Source of the DNA: Amborella trichopoda
Lineage: Eukaryota > Streptophyta > Magnoliopsida > Amborellales > Amborellaceae
Reading direction: 5' to 3'
Length of the DNA: 64,000 bases
Assembly: GCF_000471905.2 (NCBI RefSeq)
Contig: NW_006500337.1
Coordinates: 549,066 to 613,065, forward strand
Shown piece by piece: positions 25,050 to 36,200 of the stretch. Each line of letters starts with the position of its first letter. The first letter of the stretch is position 1. A program made the translations under genes and the position numbers. Below the pieces are notes generated by a model, which was not told the DNA's origin, did not search any database, and was given only the letters and a program-made list of their open reading frames with translations.

Positions 25050-26963
25050 TAATGCAAGAAGAAATAATAACAACTCAAAAAATAAAAACAAAATAAAAGT
25101 TTGAGAGAATATACTCTCGCTCAAAGTTTGTAAGGGAATCCACCCCACAAATGTATTTTCACAATATCAAAGTTACTCAATTCTCATTCTCTGCTTTACA
25201 ATGAGGGACTCTTCACCTTTAAATACAACTCAAAATAAGATAAAAACATAACTAAAATAACCTATAAAAAAAAAGAAAAAAACTCTTTCTCTCTCTAAAG
25301 AGCTATGTACTTTTCTCCGCCCCTCTCTTTTCTATCGTCGTCTCCCTGTTTTCTCTCTTTTCTCATTATTTAATATTGTAACAACTTTTAAACTCCCCCC
25401 GTTATTCTCTCTTTCACGTTTGGTTTTATCCTGCCGTAAACCTTTTTTTCATATCTCTACGGCCAACGAACTTAGTCAATGTAAATCTTCTTCCCTTCAA
25501 CACATCTCACCCAATACAATAAAATATAAAAATACAAAAATAAAAAAACTTTGGTTCTCTTTTTTTTGCATCATTCTCCCCAAGTGGGGAGAAGATAGAC
25601 ATCGAGTTTATAGAACTCAAATCTTTTAGAAGCTTTATATAAGTTGGTCATGCAGTCCTACCATGTACCTCGTGCCTTTTATTTAATAAATAATTCATGA
25701 AAAACTTATAGGCAAAAATAAACAGTGATTTCAACAAACCTCGCCACCATCCAAACTTCATCGCACAGTCACAGTTATCTGGTAGTGTTTAATTTTTCAT
25801 TTTGTTTTCCACAAACCTAAACTAATTGAAATTTGGAGCGTGCGTATATCATAGTGATGTACACATAATAAAAACATGAAAAGAAAAAAAAATTGTAAAA
25901 TACAAATTAACCAAAATACCCCTGAAAATTTATGATGATATTTCTGTCAATTTATATTTTACAAATTATTTTTTTCATAATTTTATTAAGTGCGCCTCAC
26001 TAAGATGTACACACGCTCAAAATTTCAGATCATTCCGATTAGTAAAAAAATAAAATAAATTTAAAATACTACCGGATAACTATGACCGTGCGATGAAGTT
26101 TGGATGGTGATGAGGATAGGGAAAGTCATTGTTCATTTTCGCCTATAGGCATTTTGTAGTATATTCCATAAACAATATATCTAACATGATTTGTAGTGGA
26201 TGTTTGAAATATCGAACTCTAGAATACCAAACTGAATTTGGATTTATCCTTCAGGCTCACATTATGTTATTTCATGAGTTGCAACACACACGTACCATTT
26301 CCTTTGTAAAAACTAAACATGTTTTACACTGATAGTTCCTTATTCATGTTCTTCATCCTCTTCCTCAGATTGTCAGCAATGAAATAAATATACTAGATTT
26401 TGTGCTATAAATTTCCTCATACGCTCTACTAGGTATTCTTTGAATCTCTCAAATATTTGATATAGAGGCTCCATAACTAGATCTTGTGATTAGCATGGAT
26501 CTCGGGTTTTGATACCAACTGATGCAAGGATAGTTAACAACAACCAATATAAAATATAAAATAAAAGTTTGAAATAATATATCATCTCTCAAGGTCTGTA
26601 AGATAATCCACTCCATAAATATCATTGCACAATATCAAATTTACTCAATTATCATTTTATGTTTTACAAAGAGATACTCTTCCCCATTAAATACAACTCA
26701 AAATAAGATAAATAAATAACTAAAGGGACCCATAAAAAAAAAAAATCTATTTCCTCACGTCTCTCTCTAATATTGTAACAACTATTCAAAACTCCCCTTT
26801 ATTTATCTCTTTTTCACATTGGACTTTATCTTACTTTAAACCTTTTTTCCATATTTCTAAAACCAGTGAACTTAGTCGATCTAAATCTTCCTCCCTTCAA
26901 CACATCTCACCCAATACAATAAAATACAAAATAAAAAAACTCTGATTTTTTTTATTTGCATCA
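25050..26963 (-). mobile_element. Small LTR retrotransposon (TRIM/deleted-Copia-like), complete ends
   Basis: Minus-strand order: 5' LTR 26963-26520 (444 bp), internal 26519-25574 (946 bp), 3' LTR 25573-25050 (524 bp). Both LTRs start TGATGCAAA; the 5' LTR ends TTGCATCA and the 3' LTR TTGCATTA. Immediately after the 5' LTR is GTTGGTATCAAAACC, matching the start of an initiator-Met tRNA primer site. Just before the 3' LTR is the purine tract GGGGAGAA. Flanks on the minus strand are GTTTA and GTTTC (5-bp duplication, one mismatch). There are no gag-pol frames, so it must be non-autonomous. Confidence 0.85.
25711..26143. mobile_element. MITE nested in the LTR element
   Basis: Left arm GGCAAAAATAAACAGTGATT, then CACCATCCAAACTTCATCGC. 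The right arm inverted reads GGCGAAAATGAACAATGACT, then the same CACCATCCAAACTTCATCGC block, followed in both by a GTTATC(C/T)GGTAGT stretch. It lies inside the internal region of the LTR element. Exact ends and TSD are uncertain because TATAGGC occurs at both ends. Confidence 0.75.
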
Positions 26964-27089
26964 TAAACCTTAAAATATTATATGATTTTTCTCCTTCCAA
27001 ACTTCTCAAATAATTGCATCCCATTAAATGATCCACATCACTTTTTTTACTTTTGGAATGTTAATAAAGGAGAATTAAGTGATAATATT

Positions 27090-28825
27090 TTAGACATGTG
27101 CAGGCATCACCCACTGCATATTCAACAAAGAGAAACACCGGCTCCGAATTCTTGCTACTAGAGAGCAATGTATGAATAAGTGGGGCCCCTCTCAACATCA
27201 ATCTTATACATCAAACACAATGGGTAACACCTTGCCTCACTTAATGAGATTGTCTACAGTAATAATATTTTCCGGAAGACCTAGTTAGATGAACACTTGT
27301 ACTTTATGGGGTATAGGCCATTTATAGACAGTAGGGAGATTAAGGTCAGTCCATCTCAATTGGTTATTAAAGAGCATCCAATAAACTGACTCTGCAGAGA
27401 TCTGGTCATCATTTTTCGGCTCCCACACCAATTCATCGGAACCATGATCTGAAATGTAAATCGAATCCAAGCCTTGCAGTAATGGAGGAAATTTATCAAT
27501 TAAAGAGTTCAGTATACGGTTATAAATGAAACACCACTGGCTCCCCCATCTCTCCAACAAATCAATGACATTAGCATTAGGTGACACCACTCTAACAAAC
27601 AAATATGGAAACAAAGTCTTCAAGAAATTGTCCCCAATCAATTTAGAATGCCAAAAATAAATCCGATATCCTTGACCAACCCACTGTACATTACTTTGAA
27701 TAATTTGTTTCGTAGCGAAAATATATTTCCATAAAAAAGAGGCATTTGGACCTTGTCTCCCACAACCAATACATTTATGTCGCCTATCAATACCATATTT
27801 TGTAATTAAAACTTGGCCCCACAGCTGCTCCTGGTGCTGAAAGGTTCTCCACCACCATTTTGATAACAAAGCTGTATTTACCATAGTCACCCCCCTAATC
27901 CTCAATCCACCTTGTCCCTTCGTGGTACACACGTGCTCCTAACGAAGTTGATGAAGCTACATTTTCTCATTATAAGAGCCCCATAAAAAGTTATACATCA
28001 TATACTCAATTCTCTTAGCCACACTCCTCGTAATTTTTTTAGAAAGGACGTCATACAGACAGACAAATTAGATAAGCAAGCCTTGATAAGGGTCACCCTC
28101 TACCACCAATTGAAAAATACTTAGACTTCCACAAATCCAACTTAGACTGAACTCTCTCAATAACCTTATCCTACATAGAAATTGGGAGGCTCGTATTTGA
28201 GATAGGCATACCAAGATAGGTGAAGGATTCAACTGAGCAACCCAAATAACCCGCTAAAGTCTCCAAGAGGCTCTCATCATACTCAATCCCAATCAAACCA
28301 GTTTTATAAAAATTGACATTCAAACTCAAAGCTAACTCACAATAATACAGAAACCGTTTGATATTGCCAACATCTACCAAATATGCTTTGCAAAAAATGA
28401 GCATATCATCTGCCGATTGCAAATGTGTAACACTCGGTCCATCTTGCGAAACCTTAAATCCATGAAAGCCGCCTTTCTCTTCGAAATTTTACAACAAAAG
28501 GCTGAAGCACTCCGCAGAGAGGGTAAACAAAAATGGAGAAAGTGGATCTTCTTGACGAAGTTCTCTAGTAGCCCTAAATAAACCTTTAAGGAACCCATGA
28601 ATCAATCGAAAAATGGGCGGAGGATAGACAACCCTCAAGCCATTTCCTCCGCTTCGAACCAAACCCTATCCTAATCATAATCTCCATCAAAACCTTCCAT
28701 TCCACTCTATCATATGTTTTTTTCATATCTAACTCGACGATAACCCTCATTCAACACTCATTGCCCAAGAATAAACACACTATTGTGCAACTAAAACACT
28801 ATTTGTGATAATACGATGATGTTGT
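27090..28825 (-). mobile_element. Truncated LINE: reverse transcriptase plus zf-RVT region
   Basis: On the minus strand the translation passes through RIITNSVLVAQ, VIVELDMKKTYDRVEW, QSADDMLIFC (the ADD catalytic motif), GYLGCSVESFTYLGMP, and GQGGLRIRGVTMVNTALLSK then WWWRTF. It ends in the zf-RVT-type VYKWPIPHKVQVFI and EGPHLFIHCS. Stops and frameshifts break it, and the 5' part (endonuclease) is missing. The 215-residue open frame at 27285-27932 is part of it and not a host gene. Confidence 0.9.
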
Positions 28826-29357
28826 TTTTTCTTGTTCACTGCTTTTATTTCTTAAATTTATTTTTGTCGTTTTGTTCAGTTTTTTTATATCAAAAAGATA
28901 GTAGTGACTCTTAAGAGTGAGAAAGGATAGAGTTATTTTCTTTTTATTTTTGTTCAGTTTTTTTATATCATTTAACTGAATTTAATTGTAAAGTGAATGA
29001 AAAATAAAGAAATAAGAAAAAAAATATAAAAAATAAAGTGGAAAAATAAATTATGTAGATAGATTCAAAACATAAGGGCTATTTAGGAAGAGCTGATGCA
29101 AAATTGCCCTTGAAATTTTCAAATAATAATTTATAAGAAAATGGCCCTAAATTTACTACGAGAAAAATGATTAAAAAATAGAGTAAATTACATACAGACC
29201 GTAAATAATTACCTAAAATACAAAATGATCCGATTGTAGAAAAAAATTACAAGGAAGGTCAGTCAACCAACTTTTTTATTTTTCTTAAAATTGACCCCTC
29301 CTTGGTCCGAGGAATATATCATTACATCACATTTTATTTAGTTATTTATTTTAGTCT

Positions 29358-29750
29358 TTTGTTAGTAGGGCAGTGCCTGAAGCAGCTTTAAGGGCAGTAT
29401 CGAGGCAGTCCGAAGTTAGAATCCTCAGTTCGCTCTGCGAACACATCAAAACCCTAGTAGAGCAGTCTGAGGTCCCCATTTTCAGACTGCTGTTTTTTTT
29501 TAAAATAAAGCGTGGTCAGAGGATGGAGACTTTGGATTGCCCTGGAACTGAGTTCTCTCAGTCCAGAGAGAAGTCCGAGGTCCACATCTTCGGACCGCTC
29601 TTTCTTTCTTATTTTTTGATAAAAACAACGATATGTGGCCTCTATCCTTAGACTGCACTACCTCGGACTTCTCAGGAATTGAGGCTTGCTCAGTCTAGAA
29701 GGCGGTCTGAAGATTTTAACCTCGGATTGCCTGGGCACTCCCCTACTAAC
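29358..29750. mobile_element. Multi-hairpin inverted-repeat element
   Basis: Ends GTTAGTAGGGCAGTGCC and (inverted) GTTAGTAGGGGAGTGCC. The interior contains repeated CAGTC(C/T)GAGGT motifs and their inverses, for example GCAGTCTGAGG...TCAGACTGC and GTCCGAGGT...TCTTCGGAC, giving several nested hairpins. No coding region and no clear TSD. Confidence 0.65.
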
Positions 29751-29997
29751 GGAAAAAAAATAAAATAAATTAAAATGCGGTCGAGGATGACATCCTCGTA
29801 CTGAGGAGCACTAACCCAAAACTGTCCCCTTTCATATTTTATGTAAAGTTTTCAGGTTTGTAGGATAAAATAACTAAAAAATATATATTTGTAGCCAAGG
29901 TAATTCAACCACCTCATCTCTCTCTTTCTCTGTTTTTGGGAGTGTTAAAGCTTCTCAAGTCTATCTTTGTGTATGTATGTATTTCAAATTTTTTTAT

Positions 29998-30370
29998 GTG
30001 TGCGGTTTATATAGCGTCGAGGCTCTAAACAATCAAATTAGAGCATACCTTCAAATGGTGTAAAGAAATGTGATTTCAATATTGGAAATATTTGTGATAG
30101 TCTTAAAATATAATTTTATTTTTAATTGTAAAATTTAAATCTTAAAAAATAGTGTAGATCGAACAATTTAAGAAAATTTAAAAATATTAAAAATTAACCG
30201 TAAAAAATACGATACAAGATGCACTATTTTCAAAACTTGAAATCTATTTTTTTTTGTTATATACGTATTTTTTTATGTTAGGATAATCAATTTGAGGACT
30301 AGTGAAATTTTTGAGCTCGGCTCTGATTTGATTATTTAGAGGCTCAGTCAGCCCAATAAATACTTTTTCC
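29998..30370 (+). mobile_element. MULE-type MITE, subfamily A copy 2
   Basis: Starts GTGTGCGGTTTATATAGC, ends in a TACTTTTTCC block, with inner inverted repeats GAGGCTCTAAACAATCAAAT and GAGCCTCTAAATAATCAAAT. Flanks TTTTTTTAT and TTGTTTTTA are a degraded 9-bp pair. It lies just upstream of the presumed SYP81 promoter. Confidence 0.75.
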
Positions 30371-30470
30371 TTGTTTTTAAACTTAAAAACTTTGTGTGGG
30401 CAAAAAAAATGATTCTCTTTCTTCCTTGAGAAGGTACTTCAATCACTTCATATCTAGCATATTTTTATAT

Positions 30471-30680
30471 TTGTGCCCCTCTCTCTCTCTCTCCACCATA
30501 TTCCTCAAATTCCTTCTCTCAAAACTTGCGTCCTATTTTAACCCCGTCAAAAACCCTAGCGAGCCGCTCTTCTTTCCCTTCTCGGCAATCTTCCTCTTAT
30601 CGGAGCCTCCCTTCTCTCTCACCCTCTGCGAGCAGGAGCTAGAGGAACCTGTGGGCTTTCCCCATTTTTATCTATTGTAA
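30471..30680 (+). promoter_or_regulatory. Presumed SYP81 transcription start / first leader exon
   Basis: A (CT)n run is followed by CTCTCCACC, AAAAACCCTAGCGAGCCGC and a GC-richer, CT-rich stretch, the usual look of a plant 5' leader. It is 2.6 kb upstream of the SYP81 ATG, so a leader intron ending at the TTTGCAG of 32999 is likely. Donor not identified. The short open frame here has no homology that I recognise. Confidence 0.4.
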
Positions 30681-32477
30681 ATCTCCTTGATTTTATTATG
30701 TTTCTGGTTTTTTGCTCCATTTCTTTTTATACACTAGTGAACAAGATAATCTGATTGATGCCCCAAATGCATGTAAAAAATCAGCAACCTTGATTCATAT
30801 ATTTATGTATTGGTGATTCTAGTTTGCCGATTCTAGAGTGCTACATTAGTTCTTGATTTTGTGGCTTGAAATGGGAGCCACGAAATTTCGGTGTACAATA
30901 TGGAACTTTCATCTCTCGCTAATCTCCCTCCATAAAGATTTTTTTTTTCCTATTGTGGCTTGGATTTCCTCTATTTATTTGGTGGTTTTTGGTGATGTTC
31001 TGTACATAACAAAGCTTAAAATATTCATGTATATTCTGATTTATTTCCTTGATTCATAATGGAATGGATGCTTTTTTTTTTCAAAATGGAATGGATGGTT
31101 CTCATTTCTTCAAAATGGAATGGATGAGAAGTTTATTTCACTTCTCTCCTCTGTCTTTTTTCTTCCATTCTCTCCCTGTCTCTACCCTCCCCTACTCCAA
31201 CATCTTTCCTATCTTCAGTTCTCTCTCAAATATTCAGTTCTCTCTCAAACCTTTTCTTCATTTGACTTTTCATAGAATCAGTTTTGATTTTATGGGTTTT
31301 TTTAGATTGATTAAAGAGTTGGTTACAGTGAGAAAGGCCCTGTTTATCAATAGATCCTGGTATGGCAGTAATATGTTTTTTTTTTCTCTCTAGGACTTAG
31401 TTGATTGTAGATTGATGTGTGATTTTATCGCAGTAGATAGAGAAATTCAAGGACTTGCTTACTCTGACCATTGAAGAGACCGTTGTTGTAGGGGAGGGTT
31501 AGACAGAAATTCAGGACCTTTTAAATAGATGATTGAAGAGAAGAGTGTTGGAGTTTAGAAAGACTATGGTTGATTTGCTAATTTGAAGTTGAAAGCTTAG
31601 AGATTGTTTTACTCTTCGTAAGGTTGTCAAAAAAAAAGGAGAGAAAATGTTAAGAGGTAAAGAACGCATTCTGACGGCCTCTCTTCTTGTTCACTAATGG
31701 AGCATCTCTCTCACTTTGAACAACCCCCCTCTCCAAAAAAGTTTAGAGAATGTTCCTGTATTGCATGTTTGTGTGTTCATCACCACTTGGATGCATCCAT
31801 ACTGTCATTTGATATCTTTTATGATGTCTGGATTATTATTTTGTTTGAATTGCTGAAATTGCTAGAAAGCTTGCTTCAAATCAACTTGAAAGGCCATTGT
31901 TTGCCAGGAGTTCAGCCAACATATAGTAGTTTCTTGACTTATGTTCATTTGATCCATTAGAGCTTAGAAGCTTCGAGTGTATCTAATAGTATGGCTAGAC
32001 TTATTCGAATTATGTCATTTGAACTCCAGCATATGGTTGTTTATTGAATTATGTCATTTTTTCCATGTTATAAATCAGTGGTATGTTGCAACAATACTAT
32101 GGGTTGAAATGCTCTGTTGCATTCAGTTTATGAAGAATAAGTTTGTTAGTATTCCTTCTTTGGTCATGGGTAAGGGAGCCAACATAGTATTTAGGAATGA
32201 AAAAAATGGCGTGGGCTCCTAAATCCTAATGCTATATTCATATCATTTTATTTTTATTTCGTAATCTCATTTCCTCTTTTAATATCCTATATATTTGTGT
32301 TGAAGAAGCCATTTTCACAAGTAGATGCACTTATTTCTTTTATGAAATCTCCAAGCACAAAAGTATTCTTTGAATCTATTTATATGTTTGGTATTATATT
32401 GGATGAATGGAAGGAATGTTATTTAATTACAATATTTTATTAGAAAACTGCATTTCGCACTTCATATAAATGAAATA

Positions 32478-32575
32478 CATAATTAATAATATTACGGGCA
32501 GTTTCCAGCTTTCCCATCATTTATGCATAATTAACAATATTACAGGCAGTTTCCAGCTTTCCCATTGTCAACAGG
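32478..32575. repeat. 48-bp tandem duplication
   Basis: CATAATTAATAATATTAC and GGCAGTTTCCAGCTTTCCC recur with a 48-bp step, in the presumed leader intron of SYP81. Confidence 0.85.
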
Positions 32576-32999
32576 TGAAATTACCACCACCACAATTTAT
32601 CAAACAGGGTTTCCAGCTTTTACCCTATCCTAGATTCAATAGCAGGGATGATTCCCAGGGAGACTGGTTATCAAACGCCACACTATTTTTGTGGGGTTGC
32701 ATTTGGTCCTGTTTGTCTTCCTTCTCTTACCACACTAGGGCTGGGGATTGATGATTTGAATTTTTAGGGCACATTTTTTTTTTTGTGGTCAGATCATTTG
32801 GATTAGATATCAATAGTGTGAAGTTTGTTCGATATGATGTTTTAGTTCTTTGATAAAGTAGTTCCATGTTTTGATCAGAGAAGAAAATCTTGTTTATTCG
32901 GGATGCAATGACATTTAACAGCGAAGAATGTGGGTAAAACTTTATTGAGATTTTCTCATTCACAAAGTTCTAATATTTATTTGCTATCTTTGTTTGCAG

Positions 33000-33156
33000 G
33001 AAACAGCGGTAACCTAGAACTGCAGAGAAAGATTGGGCTCTATTTTTATGCTCAGTAGCTAGCAATTGGATTCTGTTTAAGATTGTTTCTTGGCAAATTC
33101 ATGATTCAACTTCATTTGACATCGTTTAGGGTAGTTTCGGTGCCTGTGGAGCACAG
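33000..33156 (+). other. Probable 5' leader exon of SYP81
   Basis: Preceded by the acceptor GTTTGCAG and ended by CACAG|GTATAA; a small 89-bp intron (33157-33245, acceptor TTTTTTATAG) would then lead to the exon holding the ATG at 33260. Splice signals only; transcript data would be needed. Confidence 0.45.
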
Positions 33157-33259
33157 GTATAATGGCGTTATTGTCTCTGCAATTTCAATCAGTTGAATGA
33201 ATATTGTCGTGTGTATCTTATGCATATTTGTGATATTTTTTATAGGTTGTGATAAAGCT

Positions 33260-36200
33260 ATGGCCAAAATCAAGGATCGCACTAGAGTTTACAAGGAGAC
33301 CGTACATGATGTCGCATTGTCTCTGGGATACAATGAGGTTAATCCCTATAACCAGCATTTGTTAATAATTTTGGATGCCGCTTATGTTTGTATTTAGTGC
33401 TTTTTGCTGATAAGTTATTAGACAATCGATGTTAAATACCATCTCATTTATTGAATCCAATCATGCTTTCATTGAGCTGCCCTAATAAAATTTTATGATT
33501 GATCACTCTGTTACCTCTTCTGCATTTTCATCTTGCCACTGTGACATTCTTCTTCATTCTGCTCATGGTCTGAAACTTACATGAGTGTGTGCTTAGGTCA
33601 AATGCTATAAACTTCTTTACAGTTGGGAACTGTAAAAATACGTTATTCTAGTTTTTGCGTAACTTATGAGTGAATTTAATTGATTATCAGAATATGGTAG
33701 AAAGTGATCACCTTAAAAGAGAAATGCTTCTGAGTTCTGACTTCTATTTCTATTGTATCACTGGTATTATTAGCTGAACCATGGTTCAAGGCCCAAGGCC
33801 CATTAGAGAAGTTCCTGGTAATTTTGCCCAAATGTTGCACGTCATTTTTTTTAGTTATTGTTAACATTTCATGACATGTTCAAGAGCTATCAGTACCCTA
33901 ATCTGCTTAGTGCTCAAGAAGAAGCCTTGACCCATCACGGGGATATTGCTTCAGCCTCAGTTCTGTCACAGGTAATCACTCAGCTTGACAAAAGAGAGGA
34001 TTTTCCCCTGGCTATTTTTAACCATACTTGCCTTGCCTTTGGGCTTGGGTTCCCAAGGTAAATTTTGTCATATAGAGCTTTAGAAATCCTTTTGGTGCTA
34101 TGATCCCTTCACCACTGTCTATATGTTAGGAATTCCTTTAGGCCAAAAGCTTGCCATTACATAGATGTAAAATCTGTTGAGTTTCTTGTTATATTTCCAA
34201 TGTCAATTGCCTTAACAGAATACCACAAGGCACATCTTCCAAAGTGGGCTCCCCTCTCAGGCAGCTTGGTGTTTCCCTATTGACCCAAGAGGGCAGCCAT
34301 CAACTCTGCAATCAACCAACACACCTAAAACATGCTCAATAAGAAATTCCAATTCGAACTAGCATGAGGCCATGCCAAAAATAACTTAATCACTGTCCTC
34401 CGTCCTAATGCTTGTCACCATGTTACACTTTACTCCCTTAGAGCAGATCTCTCTCCGTGCCTTACATATTTTGTTCTGCCTACCCAGTTATTCAATTCCG
34501 ACTATGGTGTCTTGACCATGGTTTCCCTTGAACTGTCTGGGCAACAGAGGCCCTTCCTCTTTGCCTAATCTGAATGCCATTTGGCTAATGCCTAAAGGGC
34601 TTGTTATGCATCCATGGGGGCTCACTCTGTACACCTCCCTGGAAGTTAGGGTTACTTGAGTCTTCCTATCTTACTAGTTTATTGTCTTACACCTTGGATC
34701 ATGCTGCTACCTCTTGAAAGGAAATGCCTCCCATTTCTCTTGAGCGTAGTTGTACAACACCAGTCGGAATCTGAAAGGGGTCATGTGATAGACTGGGATA
34801 TTGTTAAGTGTGCCTCTAATGAGGGTCAACCTGCCTCCTTGAGACAGGAATTTACTTTTCTACAACGTAAAATGTAAGTTTCTACTGAAGTTTCTTCATC
34901 ATCATATCCTAGAGGCGATTTTTAGCTTTGCTAATACACATATATTGCTCAGTATATCCTCTGGAAAGCTCTTCAACCTCTCATCTCATTCTACTTATTG
35001 CATTTTCTTCTCTAGGAGCCTCTTATCCATTTTCTAATAGAAGGTCTTACTTGGATTGATTCTTATGCTAGCCTTGTAGCAGATAATCCCAGCTTGAATG
35101 ATTCGATGACTCTTTGTTTAGTTGCTCAGCTGTACAATGTACCATATTTGTGTTTCTTTTGTCTTTATTATATTGTATTAGAGGGTACACTGATCATGTG
35201 TTTTTGATCTTGCAAAATTACTAATAGCAGATATATATGGACATGCTTACATGCATATCCTCTTTTGCAAATAGTGCATTATCCGCTTATTGTCCCACCT
35301 ATCCGTAGCATTAGATTTGTCCTTAGTTTCCTTTGTAATTGTCCTACGCTCACACATCATTTAGGGAGGTGCTGAGAAAGAAAAAAATCATGTACATTAT
35401 ACTATGTGCTGGTGGAACAGCTAACTGAGAGCCTGAGAGTGCCCTTTGATAGCCTCAATGGCAATAAGTTGGGGTATGGATGGAATTTTGTGTCGTGATG
35501 TTTAAGTAGACAATTTTGGATTTGACTGATGGCAATGTTTATATTTATCTTTTGATATGTCCGGCCAATGAGCGCAAGGACCCAAATTGAATATTATACA
35601 ATCATTAGTGATTGAGGAAGGCAGTATTAATGTCATTGAAGGGATCAGCAAAGAAGAAAACCTTTATATGGAAATTAACATATCCTAGAGAGAGCTTAGA
35701 CATGGTCGAGGTTGATTGCATAGGCGAGAATTTACTGTAAATCATTCCCTTTTCAGGAAATATGTATTTTTTAATTGCAATTTTCAACTTTTTTCTTTCT
35801 AGAAAATTATGTGCTTATACACGTCATATTATAATGTTGAGGCAATAGGCAGTTTCAATAGGAGCTGTGTCAAAAGGTTAAGGGATTGCAGGTTGAGGAC
35901 AGCACATTCGTTTATGTTCTCTTGTATTTCATCTAACCATACTCAACATCAAAGCTCCTCTAGTACTAATAACGTTTCCTAAGATGTTATGGTTTGATGC
36001 TGCATGTCCAAGTTCAGTCTTTATCGTCATCCGATAAACAATTTTAGGAAAAATATATATCTATATAATGTATTTATTTTTTGAGTTCTCAAAGGCCAAG
36101 TCTTCAAGTCCACCAAATGTATAACACACATTCATTGTTGGGGCATGACTCATTTTGGACCTTTTATGAGGCACAAAATCAAAATTTTCCTTTTTGAGAT

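Larger units (their letters stand above)
22080..30450. other. Gene-free, transposon-rich spacer
   Basis: Between the CDC5 5' end and the presumed SYP81 leader I see only the elements listed separately, plus AT-rich sequence. One direct repeat (CTATATGTAAAAAAAATCAT at about 24415 and 24583) brackets 24.4-24.6 kb. No supported protein-coding gene. Confidence 0.6.

Noticed and set aside
27285..27932. 215-residue open frame as a host gene
   Set aside because: It matches plant LINE reverse-transcriptase C-terminal and zf-RVT sequence and is flanked by more of the same broken element.
30396..30680. 94-residue frame as a small gene
   Set aside because: It overlaps a CT-rich, AAACCCTA-bearing stretch better explained as the SYP81 5' leader; no recognisable homology.
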